Shown here one piece after another: positions 45,281 through 55,009 of a DNA stretch of 64,000 bases. Origin of the DNA: Rhizobium sp. (GTDB lineage: Bacteria; Pseudomonadota; Alphaproteobacteria; Rhizobiales; Rhizobiaceae); NCBI GenBank assembly GCA_028290545.1, contig JAQGJP010000026.1, positions 1 through 64,000 on the forward strand, read 5' to 3'. A program made the position numbers and the translations under genes. Positions within the stretch are counted from its first letter, which is position 1. Each line of letters opens with the position of its first letter. The notes beneath the pieces were generated by a model. That model saw nothing but the letters and a program-made list of their open reading frames with translations, was not told where the DNA came from and made no database searches.

Positions 45281-46264
45281 ATGAACGGTGACCTTGTAAC
45301 CACACTGACCAATCCGACCGTCATTCTCGCCGGCCTGGTGGCTATTGCGGTGTTCGCGACGATCTATAGCCTTATCCTCCCCTATTTCGATTCCGGAGGG
45401 CTCGATAAGCGGATGAAATCGGTGACCACCGAGCGTGATCAGATCCGCGGCCGGGAACGCGCCCGGCTGAATGCCGACACGTCCGGCAAGGCCACCCTTC
45501 GCCATCAGAACAACACCTCGATCCGGCAGGTCGTCGAGCGTCTGAACCTGCGCGAAGCGCTGGTCGATGCCGGAACGGTCGATAAACTCAGGGCGGCCGG
45601 CTTCCGTTCGCAGAATGCGCTCAACACCTTCCTGTTCGCTCGATTTTTCCTGCCTTTCGTGTTTCTCGCCGCCGCCTCGATCTACATTTTCCTGTTCGGC
45701 TATCTGGCAACACAGACGTTCATGGTTCGAATACTGACCGTCGTCGGTGTCGCCTATCTCGGTTTCTACGCTCCGAACATTTTCATTTCCAACAAGATCG
45801 GCAAGCGCCAGAAATCCATCAAGCGCGCCTGGCCCGATGCGCTCGACCTGATGCTGATCTGCGTCGAATCCGGTGTTTCGATCGAAGCCGCGATCAAGCG
45901 CGTCTCCGATGAAATGGCGCAAAGCTCGCCGGAACTCGCCGAGGAAATGGTGCTCACGAATGCCGAGCTTTCATTTCTGCAGGAGCGCCGGCAGGCCTAT
46001 GAAAACCTCGCCAAACGCACCCAGCTCGATATCGTCCAGGCGGTGACGCAGGCGCTTATCCAGGCCGAACGCTATGGTACGCCGGTCGCCCAGGCGTTGC
46101 GCGTGCTCGCACAGGAAAGTCGCGACCAGCGCATGAACGAGGCTGAGAAGAAGGCCGCGGCACTGCCGCCGAAGCTGACGGTGCCAATGATCCTGTTCTT
46201 TCTTCCGGTGCTGATCGCCGTCATTCTGGGACCGGCGGGCATTCAGGTGTCGGACAAGTTCTGA
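45281..46264 (+). CDS. tadC: Flp pilus inner-membrane platform protein TadC
   Basis: 327 aa. Same GSPII_F architecture as TadB: N-terminal helix, two central helices (FLPFVFLAAASIYIFLFGYL), WPDALDLMLICVESGVSIEA and a C-terminal helix. Ends the plus-strand pilus operon just before a repeat element. Confidence 0.9.
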   Translation: MNGDLVTTLTNPTVILAGLVAIAVFATIYSLILPYFDSGGLDKRMKSVTTERDQIRGRERARLNADTSGKATLRHQNNTSIRQVVERLNLREALVDAGTVDKLRAAGFRSQNALNTFLFARFFLPFVFLAAASIYIFLFGYLATQTFMVRILTVVGVAYLGFYAPNIFISNKIGKRQKSIKRAWPDALDLMLICVESGVSIEAAIKRVSDEMAQSSPELAEEMVLTNAELSFLQERRQAYENLAKRTQLDIVQAVTQALIQAERYGTPVAQALRVLAQESRDQRMNEAEKKAAALPPKLTVPMILFFLPVLIAVILGPAGIQVSDKF

Positions 46265-46285
46265 TGTGAGCGGGCTGGATCCAGC

Positions 46286-46413
46286 CCCCTCATCCGACCC
46301 ACAGCCTGTCCTTGGGCTTGCCAAAGGCAAGTCCCGGGAGACCACCTTCTCGCCGGTGGGGAGAAGAGGGCCAGACAATCAGCACCGCTCGAAGGGCGCA
46401 GCCGGATAAGGGG
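46286..46413. repeat. RIME-like rhizobial intergenic mosaic element
   Basis: Imperfect terminal inverted repeats CCCCTCATCCG (46286-46296) and CGGATAAGGGG (46403-46413) enclose two internal hairpins, CTTGCC/GGCAAG and CTTCTC...GAGAAG around a GCCGGTGG loop. This is the typical layout of rhizobial RIME elements. It lies between convergent tadC and the TadD-like gene and may also aid termination. Confidence 0.6.
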
Positions 46414-46449
46414 CATTGGGGGAGATATCGAAAGAAGAACCGAGCCGGC

Positions 46450-47268
46450 TCAATTCGTATTCTTGGCGCGTTTGTCATCCGCGCTCGAAAGTTTCTGCCA
46501 GGAGTTCTCCTGGGTCAGCATGCCCTTGAGATAAGCGACGTTGGCCTCTGCCTGTTCGGCGGTCAGTTCCTGGCGGGCAATGTTCTCCGCCTCCTGGAAA
46601 CGGCCCTGCAAGCCCACCACAAGCGCGAGATTCTGGCGGACGCGGCTGTCGGCGCCGGGCTGGTTGATCGCCGCCCGCATATAGGTCTCGGCCGTCTTCA
46701 GGTCGCGCGCCAGCAAATAGGACATGCCGAGATTGGACAGAACGGATGGTTCATTGGGTTTGATATCCAGCGCCTCGCGATACGCGGCGCGCGCCTCTGC
46801 CTGACGATCCATCTGGTCAAGGATCGCCCCCTGAGCCGATTTCAGCCGCCAGTCGGGCTGGTCCGGTGTCTGCGCCCGGCCGATGGCCGATAGCGCCTGT
46901 TCGAATTCGCCGGCACCGGCCAGTGATTTGCCATATGCAGCCAGCACATCGCGGTCGCTCGGATAGAGGATCGCCATTTGCCGCATGACGGCAAGTGCCT
47001 GGGCATTCTTGCCGGTCATCCGCAGCAGGGTCGCATAGTTCATTCCGGCGTTGCGATCCTTGGGATTGCGGGCATATTCGACGCCGGTCGTACGCGCGGC
47101 GGCAGCCAGTTCACCCTGGTTCATCGCTTCAATCGGTCGATTGAGCCTCGGGATCGAACTGGTGGTTTCCTTGCTCGTGGTCGAGCAGGAGCCGAGAAGC
47201 AGCGCCGCTGCAACGACGGTGCCGGACAGAAGACTTTGCATGAGGGAAATGTGTTTATGCAGAGCCAT
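46450..47268 (-). CDS. tadD: TadD-like TPR lipoprotein
   Basis: 272 aa. Lipobox LLGSC near residue 28, then about four to five TPR units (ATLLRMTGKNAQALAVMRQM, YGKSLAGAGEFEQALSAIGR, AYREALDIKPNEPSVLSNLG). TadD/PilF-type lipoproteins help secretin assembly in Tad systems. Convergent with tadC; an ATG at residue 10 is an alternative start. Confidence 0.8.
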   Translation of the reverse strand: MALHKHISLMQSLLSGTVVAAALLLGSCSTTSKETTSSIPRLNRPIEAMNQGELAAAARTTGVEYARNPKDRNAGMNYATLLRMTGKNAQALAVMRQMAILYPSDRDVLAAYGKSLAGAGEFEQALSAIGRAQTPDQPDWRLKSAQGAILDQMDRQAEARAAYREALDIKPNEPSVLSNLGMSYLLARDLKTAETYMRAAINQPGADSRVRQNLALVVGLQGRFQEAENIARQELTAEQAEANVAYLKGMLTQENSWQKLSSADDKRAKNTN

Positions 47269-47411
47269 GTCGCCAATCCCGTCAAATCGGTCGGCAGGGG
47301 CAATTATTTTGCCCGATTCCTGCGCAACCCTCGCTCCAGCAATAATCTGTTAACCCTAACAGAGTGTTAATGCAGCGATTCATCCGTCCAATTTTCCGAC
47401 AAGGATCTTTT

Positions 47412-48809
47412 ATGGCCCCGTACCAGATTATCGACCGCCCTAGCCCCTTCAACGCCAAAGGCGGGAAGACGTTGCCGATTTTTGCGGTCACGCCCGCCCA
47501 GCTGGAAACCGGGATGGTCGATCCGCTCGCGCATGACTGGGCCATGAAGGCGGGCTACAAGGGCGACACAGGCACATTGCTGCTGATTCCATCGGAGGAC
47601 GGCCACCTCGGCGGAGCGCTGTTCGGGCTCGGCAAAAACCCCTCCGACCAGCCTTATCTGACCGGCCGGCTGGCGCGCCTTCTGCCTGCTGGCGACTGGC
47701 ATATCGAAACGGCGCCGCTGACCGCCAACCGCCTGGCGCTCGGCTATGGTCTCGGCAGCTACCGTTTCGATGTCTATAAATCCCAATCGGAAACGTACCC
47801 GACACTGATGATCCCCGCCGATGCCGATGCCACCCGCATCAAGCGGCTGCTCGCCGGCGTCTTCCTGGCCCGCGACCTGATCAATACTCCGACCAATGAC
47901 ATGGGCCCGGACGATCTGGAAAGCGCCTTCCGGGCACTCGCCGCCCATTACAAGGCCGATGTCAGCGTCATCAGGGGCGAAGCGCTGCTGCAGGAGAATT
48001 TTCCGCTGATTCATGCGGTTGGCCGTGCTTCCGAACAGGCGCCGCGCCTCCTGAAAATGCATTGGGGCAAGAAAGGTCACAAGAAGGTAACGCTGGTCGG
48101 CAAGGGCGTCACATTCGATACCGGCGGCCTCGATATCAAGCCGTCATCCTCGATGCTGCTGATGAAGAAGGACATGGGCGGTGCCGCCAATGTCATGGGC
48201 CTCGCGCTGATGATCATGGACGCCAAGCTGAAGATCGATCTGACGGTTCTGGTGCCGGTGGTCGAGAATTCGATCTCGGGCAATGCCTTCCGTCCCGGCG
48301 ATATCTACAAGAGCCGCGCGGGGCTGACCGTGCAGATCGACAATACCGATGCCGAGGGACGGCTGATCCTCGCCGATGCTCTGGCGCTGGCCGACGAAGA
48401 CGAGCCGGATCTGCTGGTCGACATGGCGACGCTGACAGGTGCGGCGCGCGTGGCGCTCGGACCGGAACTGCCGCCGTTCTTCACCGACGACGAGGATCTT
48501 GCCCACAGCCTTTCCGAAGCCAGCCTGGAGGTCGACGACCCGCTCTGGCGGCTGCCGCTTTACAAGGGCTATGAGAAGGACATCAATGCCAAGATCGCCG
48601 ATCTCACCAATGCGCCGTCGGGCGGCATGGCCGGCGCGATCACGGCGGCGCTGTTCCTGAAGCGCTTCGTCACGAAGACCGGGAGCTGGGTTCATTTCGA
48701 CATTTTCGGCTGGACACCCACCGAGCGGCCGCATTCGCCCGGCGGCGGCGAAGCGCAAGGCATTCGGGCCATCTTCGACATGCTGGAGAAAAAGAATTCC
48801 AGAGGTTGA
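47412..48809 (+). CDS. M17 leucyl aminopeptidase family protein
   Basis: 465 aa. C-terminal M17 catalytic core intact: GKGVTFDTGGLDIKPSSSML (metal Lys and Asp), MKKDMGGAANVMG and NTDAEGRLILADAL. The short N-terminal domain differs from PepA. Dimetal exopeptidase, cytoplasmic. The start at 47412 has AAGGAT upstream; the frame extends to 47364. Confidence 0.9.
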   Translation: MAPYQIIDRPSPFNAKGGKTLPIFAVTPAQLETGMVDPLAHDWAMKAGYKGDTGTLLLIPSEDGHLGGALFGLGKNPSDQPYLTGRLARLLPAGDWHIETAPLTANRLALGYGLGSYRFDVYKSQSETYPTLMIPADADATRIKRLLAGVFLARDLINTPTNDMGPDDLESAFRALAAHYKADVSVIRGEALLQENFPLIHAVGRASEQAPRLLKMHWGKKGHKKVTLVGKGVTFDTGGLDIKPSSSMLLMKKDMGGAANVMGLALMIMDAKLKIDLTVLVPVVENSISGNAFRPGDIYKSRAGLTVQIDNTDAEGRLILADALALADEDEPDLLVDMATLTGAARVALGPELPPFFTDDEDLAHSLSEASLEVDDPLWRLPLYKGYEKDINAKIADLTNAPSGGMAGAITAALFLKRFVTKTGSWVHFDIFGWTPTERPHSPGGGEAQGIRAIFDMLEKKNSRG

Positions 48810-48940
48810 TGCCAGCCCGAACTGAGTGCTCATCAGCGGTGATGCGCGCGGATTAACCTTGCTCTGCGACCGCGCTTGCGTGCGCGGCCGCTTTGTCGGA
48901 AAATGAAACGGTCTCGAAACGATTATCCGGAGGGATGTCA

Positions 48941-49291
48941 GTGGCCGTTGAACTTTCCGCGTCCCAGGCGCTGGGCCTCTGGCATGCCGTGGCGCTCGAG
49001 CAGGTGCGCAGCGGCGATGGCGATCTGACGGTCCGCCAACTGGCGATCCTGCTGCATATCTATCTCGTGCCGCCACCGCATACGGTACGGGGATTGGCCG
49101 CGACATTGAACGTCACCAAACCGGTGATCACGCGGGCGCTCGACACAATGGGCGCAATGGGAATTGTCGATCGAGCCCGGGACAATCTTGACCTGCGCAA
49201 CGTTATCATCAAAAGGACATTGGCAGGGGCGCTTTATCTTGAGAAATTCGGCGACCTGATCATCGACAAGGGCCGCTTGATGGCCGGCTGA
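48941..49291 (+). CDS. MarR-like winged-helix regulator
   Basis: 116 aa. Core LTVRQLAILLHIYL, then HTH TVRGLAATLNVTKPVITRAL and a wing with DxRN-like NLDLRNVIIKRT. The GTG at 48941 is chosen because GGAGGG lies 6 nt upstream, whereas the ATG at 48935 abuts that RBS. It sits 9 bp before the NlpC/P60 gene and near an MhqO/MhqD-like pair, which in Bacillus is controlled by the MarR protein MhqR; that link is inference. Confidence 0.75.
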   Translation: MAVELSASQALGLWHAVALEQVRSGDGDLTVRQLAILLHIYLVPPPHTVRGLAATLNVTKPVITRALDTMGAMGIVDRARDNLDLRNVIIKRTLAGALYLEKFGDLIIDKGRLMAG

Positions 49292-49300
49292 GGAAATCTC

Positions 49301-50146
49301 ATGGACTTCGACCACCGTTTGTTTGCCTATCGCCCCGATCTCGCCGAAGCAGCATTGCGCGGCAAGATCGATGCGGAAAAGTACATTGATGGTGCGCCGG
49401 CCCGGATCGCGGTTCCAAAAACGGCACTTCGGGCAAGACCGGAGAATGCTGCGGCGATCGAAACCGAGCTGCTTTACGGCGAGGATTTTCTCGTCCTCGA
49501 CCGCGCCGATGGCTGGGCATGGGGCAAATCCGTCCTCGACAACTATGTCGGCTATCTGCCGGAGAATGCCCTGAGCCCGATCGAAGCGGCTGTGACGCAC
49601 TGGGTGATCGCGCCACGCACCTTTCTCTATCCGGAGCCGGATATGAAAGTCCCGCCCGTCGATACGCTTTCGATGGGCAGCCGTCTGACAGTGACCGGCG
49701 AGGCGGAAACGCGCGGCACCCGCTATCTCATCACCACCCGGGGTACCATCATCGCGGCGCATATTGCCGAGATCGGCACGCCGGTGTTCACCGACTACGT
49801 ATCGATCGCGGGACGGCTGATCGAGACACCTTATCTCTGGGGCGGGCGCTCGAGCTTCGGGCTCGATTGCTCGGGTCTGCTGCAGTTCTCGATGATGATG
49901 TCGGGAAGACAGTTGCTGCGCGATGCCGACATGCAGGAACAGTCTGTCGGCACGGTCATCGACGGAGGAAACCTGCAGCGTGGCGATCTGGTGTTCTGGA
50001 AAGGCCACGTGGCAATCATGGAAGACCGCACGACGATGATCCATGCCAACGGTTATTCGATGACCGTATCGCGGGAACGGCTGGCGGCCGCCATCCAGCG
50101 CATCGCGCCAATCTACGGGCGACCACGTCTCTATCGCCGACCCTGA
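49301..50146 (+). CDS. NlpC/P60 (C40) cell-wall hydrolase
   Basis: 281 aa. Two SH3-like regions (about 50-170), then an NlpC/P60 domain with catalytic Cys in FGLDCSGLLQ, His in GHVAIMED and third residue in MIHANGY. No signal peptide is visible, which is usual for the alphaproteobacterial version. Likely co-transcribed with the MarR-like gene. Confidence 0.85.
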   Translation: MDFDHRLFAYRPDLAEAALRGKIDAEKYIDGAPARIAVPKTALRARPENAAAIETELLYGEDFLVLDRADGWAWGKSVLDNYVGYLPENALSPIEAAVTHWVIAPRTFLYPEPDMKVPPVDTLSMGSRLTVTGEAETRGTRYLITTRGTIIAAHIAEIGTPVFTDYVSIAGRLIETPYLWGGRSSFGLDCSGLLQFSMMMSGRQLLRDADMQEQSVGTVIDGGNLQRGDLVFWKGHVAIMEDRTTMIHANGYSMTVSRERLAAAIQRIAPIYGRPRLYRRP

Positions 50147-50186
50147 AGATTGTCGCTGAATAATGCATGATACGACGAAAGTCGTT

Positions 50187-50204
50187 CATTATTCGCGAAC
50201 AATG
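50187..50204. promoter_or_regulatory. Palindromic candidate MarR operator
   Basis: CATT-A-TTCGCGAA-C-AATG is an 18-bp palindrome with one mismatched pair, about 95 bp upstream of the ring-cleaving dioxygenase start. Confidence 0.4.
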
Positions 50205-50299
50205 CGTGCTCGTCGTGGGGGATACTCGAACGGACGAAACGGGGGCATATAAGACTTCGAAAGTGGCCGGAAACAGAAGCGGCCTCAGAGGATCATATC

Positions 50300-51232
50300 A
50301 TGCTGACCCAGATCAAAGGACTGCACCACGTCACTTCAATGGCTGCGGATGCAAAGACCAATAACCAGTTCTTCACCAGGGCGCTCGGCCTGCGCCGCGT
50401 CAAGAAGACCGTCAATTTCGATTCGCCGGATGTCTACCACCTCTACTACGGCGACGAGACCGGCACGCCCGGCACGGTGATGACCTATTTCCCGTTCCCC
50501 GATATCGGTCGTGGACGTCCCGGCACCGGAGAAGTCGGCACCACGGTGTTTTCCGTGCCGCAGGGTTCGCTTGGCTACTGGCAGGATCGCCTGACCCAGA
50601 ATGGCGCTTCCGGCATCAAATCCGAGGAGACCTTCGGTGAAAAGCGGCTGAACTTTTCCGGCCCGGACGGCGACGGCTTCGCGCTGATCGAAGTCAGGGA
50701 CGATGCCCGCGCCCCCTGGACTGAAAACGGCGTCGATGCCGATCATGCGATCCGCGGCTTCCACTCGGTCGCCATGCGGCTGCGCGACGAAGGCGCCACC
50801 GCCGAGCTGCTGAAATACATGGGCTATGAAACGCTCGAGAAAAGAGACGATGTCACGCGTCTGATCGTCCCCGGCGGCAATGACGCCAAGTTCATCGATC
50901 TCGAAACCTTGCCGAATATCTCGCGGGGGCTTCAAGGCGCCGGCTCGGTCCACCATGTGGCCTTTGCGGTCAACAACCGCACGACGCAACTCGAAGTCCG
51001 CAAGGCGCTGATGGATACCGGGTATCAGGTGACCCCGGTGATCGACCGCGACTATTTCTGGGCGATCTATTTCCGCACGCCAGGCGGTGTGCTGTTCGAA
51101 GTCGCCACCAACGAGCCGGGGTTCGATCGCGACGAGGATACCGCCCATCTCGGCGAGGGCCTGATGCTGCCGCAGCAGCACCAGCATCTCCGTTCGGTTC
51201 TGACCGAACATCTTCAGAAGCTGGAGGATTGA
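50300..51232 (+). CDS. MhqO-like VOC ring-cleaving dioxygenase
   Basis: 310 aa with two VOC units. N-terminal His in GLHHVTSMAADAKTN, second-unit His in SVHHVAFAV and Glu in GVLFEVAT give the 2-His-1-Glu iron site. VYHLYYGDETGTPGTVMTYF is characteristic of the MhqO/LinE-like group that opens hydroquinone-type rings. Followed 2 bp later by an MhqD-like hydrolase. Confidence 0.85.
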   Translation: MLTQIKGLHHVTSMAADAKTNNQFFTRALGLRRVKKTVNFDSPDVYHLYYGDETGTPGTVMTYFPFPDIGRGRPGTGEVGTTVFSVPQGSLGYWQDRLTQNGASGIKSEETFGEKRLNFSGPDGDGFALIEVRDDARAPWTENGVDADHAIRGFHSVAMRLRDEGATAELLKYMGYETLEKRDDVTRLIVPGGNDAKFIDLETLPNISRGLQGAGSVHHVAFAVNNRTTQLEVRKALMDTGYQVTPVIDRDYFWAIYFRTPGGVLFEVATNEPGFDRDEDTAHLGEGLMLPQQHQHLRSVLTEHLQKLED

Positions 51233-51234
51233 CG

Positions 51235-51855
51235 ATGCCCATCATCGAAGCGAGTGAGAAATATGGTTACGTGCACCGGGTCAAGTCCGGTGCACGCGGC
51301 AAGCCGGTATTCTTCGTCCTGCACGGCACGGGTGGTGACGAGGGCCAGTTCTATGAGTTCGGTTCAAGCCTGATTCCCGATGCGACGATCGTCTCGCCGC
51401 GCGGCGATGTCTCGGAATTTGGTGCAGCGCGGTTCTTCAGGCGGACCGGAGAAGGCGTCTATGACATGGCCGATCTAGCCCGCGCCACCGGCAAGATGGC
51501 CGGATTTGTCAAGGCGATGGCAGATGAGAAGCAGGCGTCCGAAGTGATCGGGCTCGGCTATTCGAACGGCGCCAATATTCTCGCCAACCTGCTGTTCGAG
51601 ACGCCGAACCTTTTCGATCGTGCCGTGCTGATGCATCCGCTGATCCCGTTCAAGCCCAGAGACAATGCGATGCTTGCGGGCAAGAAAGTGCTGATCACCG
51701 CCGGCGAGCGCGACCCGATCTGCCCGGCACCGACAACGCGGGCGCTGTCCGATTACCTGACGCGTCAGGGCGCCGACGTCACGGTCGAATGGCATGCCGG
51801 CGGCCATGACATCAGGTCGAACGAGATCGAGGCCGTGCAGAGGTTTCTGGCGTGA
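51235..51855 (+). CDS. MhqD-like alpha/beta-hydrolase (phospholipase/carboxylesterase family)
   Basis: 206 aa. FVLHGTGGDEGQF (oxyanion loop), nucleophile GLGYSNGANI (G-x-S-x-G as YSNG), Asp in AGERDPICP and His in GGHDI. In Bacillus mhqO and mhqD are induced together by quinones, so a joint role in quinone detoxification is likely. Confidence 0.85.
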   Translation: MPIIEASEKYGYVHRVKSGARGKPVFFVLHGTGGDEGQFYEFGSSLIPDATIVSPRGDVSEFGAARFFRRTGEGVYDMADLARATGKMAGFVKAMADEKQASEVIGLGYSNGANILANLLFETPNLFDRAVLMHPLIPFKPRDNAMLAGKKVLITAGERDPICPAPTTRALSDYLTRQGADVTVEWHAGGHDIRSNEIEAVQRFLA

Positions 51856-51977
51856 ACAGGCCAAATGCCCACCCTTCACAACGGAAAGGTGGGCGCTCTT
51901 CCGCGTGACGATCGAATCAACTTGCGTAAATCCGCTGAATCGCGAAAGCTGGCAGCAGTTCAAACAGGTCCATTACA

Positions 51978-52235
51978 ATGACGATACCCGAACAACGCAC
52001 GCCCGGTCCTTCAACATGGCGAATCGTCCTTGCCGCCATTCTCGATTTCATCACCGCGTTTTTCATCAGTGGTTTTGCCGTCGCATCGATATTCGGCGGA
52101 CGCACCGATGGAGGGTTTCAGCTCACGGGCGGCCCCGCCCTCTTGGCGATTGCGCTGGTCGTTGCTTATTTCTTCGTATTCAACAAGTTTCTCGGCGGCA
52201 CGATCTGGAAGCGCATTCTTCGCGCCAAGCGGTAA
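51978..52235 (+). CDS. Small RDD-like membrane protein
   Basis: 85 aa with two membrane segments (VLAAILDFITAFFISGFAVA and LLAIALVVAYFFVFNKFLGG). The first contains the Arg-Asp spacing of RDD proteins (R-x5-LD) and the second ends FNKFLGGTIWKRIL, also RDD-like. Function unknown. Confidence 0.65.
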   Translation: MTIPEQRTPGPSTWRIVLAAILDFITAFFISGFAVASIFGGRTDGGFQLTGGPALLAIALVVAYFFVFNKFLGGTIWKRILRAKR

Positions 52236-52241
52236 AATCTT

Positions 52242-52658
52242 TCACTTCACCTCTTCCAGCTCGATCAGCGTGCCGAAAAAATCCTTGGGATGCAGGAACA
52301 GCACGGGATTGCCGTGCGCGCCGGTCTTCGGGTTGCCGTCGCCGAGCACGCGGGCGCCGGCCGCCCTCAGATGATCTCGGGCAGCGAGAATATCGGTCAC
52401 TTCGTAGCAGATGTGATGCATGCCGCCGTCCGGATTCTTCGCGAGGAACGACGCAATCGGCGAGGTCTTGCCCAGCGGCTCCAGCAGTTCGATCTTGGTA
52501 TTGTCGAATTGCACGAACACCACGGTGACGCCATGTTCGGGCAAGGCCTGAGGCACGGACACCGTCGCGCCGAGGCCAGTGCGATAGCGTTCGACCGCCA
52601 CCGCCAGATCGGGTACGGCAAGCGCGATATGATTGACCCGTCCCAACATATTACTCAT
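52242..52658 (-). CDS. mce: Methylmalonyl-CoA epimerase
   Basis: 138 aa. VOC fold with metal His in [20 protein letters not shown] and Glu in GTLIELEE, as in the epimerase family. Converts (S)- to (R)-methylmalonyl-CoA for the mutase just upstream. The ATG at 52658 overlaps the mutase stop by 8 bp; the ATG at 52649 is an alternative. Confidence 0.9.
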   Translation of the reverse strand: MSNMLGRVNHIALAVPDLAVAVERYRTGLGATVSVPQALPEHGVTVVFVQFDNTKIELLEPLGKTSPIASFLAKNPDGGMHHICYEVTDILAARDHLRAAGARVLGDGNPKTGAHGNPVLFLHPKDFFGTLIELEEVK

Positions 52659-54792
52659 TGCGCAGACGCCCTTCGGTGAGATCCAGCACGGCACGCGCCG
52701 CATCCACCACGTTGGTGCCGGGTCCGAAGATGGCCGAGACGCCATGGTCCTGCAGGAACTGGTAATCCTTGCGCGGAATGACCCCGCCGCAGACGACGAT
52801 GATGTGGTCTGCGCCCTTGGCTTTCAGCGCATCGACCAGTTCCGGCATCAGCGTCTTGTGGCCGGCGGCCAGCGAGGAGACGCCGATCACGTCCACGCCT
52901 CTGCCGATTGCCAGATCGGCGGCCTCGTCCGGCGTCTGAAATAATGGACCCGCGAGGACATCGAAGCCGATATCCCCGAAAGCCGAGGCAATCACTTTCG
53001 CGCCGCGATCGTGTCCGTCCTGGCCCAGCTTGGCGACCAGGATCTTAGGCTTTTTGCCGGTTTTACCGATCTGCATCTTTAGCCGGCTTACCAATACCTG
53101 GTATTCGGGATCATTCTCGCTCGCCGGACCATAGATGTCAGTGACGACCTCCGGCACGGCGGTATGATCGCCGAAGCTTTCGCGCATCGCATCGGAGATT
53201 TCGCCGACCGTGGCGCGGGCCCGGGCGGCCTCGACTGCGGAGGCCAGCAGATTGCCCTCGCCGCTTCTGGCGACCGTCTTCAACGAGTCGATCGCTTCTG
53301 CCCATCTGGCGGTATCGCGCAACTGCCTGGTCTTCTCAAGCCGCCGGACCTGGCCCTCGCGCACCGCATTGTTGTCGATATCGAGCGTTTCGATATCCGC
53401 CTCCTCATCGAGCCGGTATTTGTTGACGCCGACGATCACTTCCTCGCCGCGGTCGACCGCCGCCTGGCGGCGGGTGGCGGCCTCCTCGATCAGCCGCTTC
53501 GGCAGGCCGGTCTCGATCGCCGCGGTCATGCCGCCAAGCGTCTCGACCTCCTCGATCAGCGCCCATGCCTTCTCCGCAAGTTCAGACGTCAGGCTCTCGA
53601 CATAATAGGACCCGGCCAAGGGATCGACGACCTTGGTGACGCCGGTCTCGTGCTGCAGGATCAGCTGGGTGTTGCGGGCAATACGGGCCGAAAACTCGGT
53701 CGGCAGGGCGATCGCCTCATCAAACGAATTGGTGTGCAGCGACTGCGTACCGCCGAGCGCCGCCGACATCGCTTCGTAAGCGGTGCGGATGATGTTGTTA
53801 TAGGGGTCCTGTTCCTGCAGCGACACGCCGGAGGTCTGGCAATGGGTGCGCAGCATTGAGGACGACGCCTTCTTCGGATTGAACTCTTCCATGATCCGCG
53901 ACCACAGCAGCCGCGCGGCCCGCAGCTTGGCCGCCTCCATGAAGAAGTTCATGCCGATGGCGAAGAAGAACGACAGGCGGCCGGCGAATTCGTCGATATC
54001 GAGGCCCTTGGCAATCGCGGCGCGGACATATTCGCGGCCGTCGGCCAGCGTGAAGGCAAGTTCCTGCACCAGCGTCGCGCCCGCTTCCTGCATATGGTAG
54101 CCGGAAATCGAGATCGAATTGAACTTCGGCATTTCCCGGGCGGTGAATTCGATGATGTCGGCGACGATCCGCATCGACGCCTCGGGCGGATAGATATAGG
54201 TGTTGCGAACCATGAACTCCTTGAGGATATCGTTCTGGATCGTACCGGAAAGTTCGGCGCGCGACACGCCCTGTTCCTCGCCGGCGACGATGAAATTGGC
54301 CAGAATCGGAATGACGGCGCCGTTCATGGTCATGGAAACGGACATCTCCTCAAGCGGAATCCTGTCGAACAGGATCTTCATGTCCTCGACCGAATCGATC
54401 GCCACGCCGGCCTTGCCGACATCGCCGGTGACGCGCGGGTGGTCGCTGTCATAGCCGCGATGGGTGGCGAGGTCGAAGGCGACGGAAAGGCCCTTCTGGC
54501 CGCCGGCCAGCGCTTTGCGGTAGAAGGCGTTGGATTCCTCGGCGGTCGAAAAGCCTGCATATTGGCGGATCGTCCATGGCCGACCGGCATACATGGTGGC
54601 GCGCGGACCTCGGGTGAACGGCGACAGACCGGGCAGCGAACCGAGATGACCGAGATTCTCCGTGTCCGACTCTGTATAGAGCGGTTTGACGTCGATGCCC
54701 TCGGGCGTGTGCCAGGTGAGTGTCTCGGGTTCGGTCTTGAGTTCGCGGGTGGCGAGTTTTTCCCAGTCGGAGATGGTTTTCTTGTCGGTCAT
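52651..54792 (-). CDS. scpA: Methylmalonyl-CoA mutase
   Basis: 713 aa, single-chain type. N-terminal TIM-barrel substrate domain ([20 protein letters not shown]) and C-terminal B12 domain with the base-off motif [15 protein letters not shown]. Adenosylcobalamin-dependent conversion of (R)-methylmalonyl-CoA to succinyl-CoA. The ATG at 54792 has GGGAGG upstream. Coupled to the epimerase gene. Confidence 0.95.
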   Translation of the reverse strand: MTDKKTISDWEKLATRELKTEPETLTWHTPEGIDVKPLYTESDTENLGHLGSLPGLSPFTRGPRATMYAGRPWTIRQYAGFSTAEESNAFYRKALAGGQKGLSVAFDLATHRGYDSDHPRVTGDVGKAGVAIDSVEDMKILFDRIPLEEMSVSMTMNGAVIPILANFIVAGEEQGVSRAELSGTIQNDILKEFMVRNTYIYPPEASMRIVADIIEFTAREMPKFNSISISGYHMQEAGATLVQELAFTLADGREYVRAAIAKGLDIDEFAGRLSFFFAIGMNFFMEAAKLRAARLLWSRIMEEFNPKKASSSMLRTHCQTSGVSLQEQDPYNNIIRTAYEAMSAALGGTQSLHTNSFDEAIALPTEFSARIARNTQLILQHETGVTKVVDPLAGSYYVESLTSELAEKAWALIEEVETLGGMTAAIETGLPKRLIEEAATRRQAAVDRGEEVIVGVNKYRLDEEADIETLDIDNNAVREGQVRRLEKTRQLRDTARWAEAIDSLKTVARSGEGNLLASAVEAARARATVGEISDAMRESFGDHTAVPEVVTDIYGPASENDPEYQVLVSRLKMQIGKTGKKPKILVAKLGQDGHDRGAKVIASAFGDIGFDVLAGPLFQTPDEAADLAIGRGVDVIGVSSLAAGHKTLMPELVDALKAKGADHIIVVCGGVIPRKDYQFLQDHGVSAIFGPGTNVVDAARAVLDLTEGRLRNE

Positions 54793-54815
54793 TGGTGGGC
54801 CTCCCAGGAAAATAT

Positions 54816-54979
54816 ACCCCCCTCTGTCGCTTCGCGACATCTCCCCCTCAAGGGGGGAGAAGGGAAACGCGCGACTGCTCCGTTATCGAGCACAGGATTT
54901 TCCGTTGTGGCGGGATAGCCGAGCGGGCCTCCCCTCTCCCCCCTTGAGGGGGAGATGTCGCGAAGCGACAGAGGGGGGT
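54816..54979. repeat. Perfect 45-bp inverted repeat with 74-bp spacer
   Basis: The left arm 54816-54860 and the right arm 54935-54979 are exact reverse complements (left arm begins ACCCCCCTCTGTCGCTTCGC). The arms themselves contain the small palindromes TCGCTTCGCGA and CCCCCTCAAGGGGG. It lies between the scpA start and the pccA stop. Resembles dispersed palindromic intergenic elements of rhizobial genomes. Confidence 0.85.
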
Positions 54980-55009
54980 GCGCAGGTGGAGACTGCAGAT
55001 ACACCAACA

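Noticed and set aside
42728-45922. A minus-strand open frame of more than 1,000 codons opposite cpaF, tadB and tadC
   Set aside because: It is antisense to three clear pilus genes, has low-complexity His/Asp/Arg-rich sequence and matches no family. It is a by-product of GC-rich codon use.
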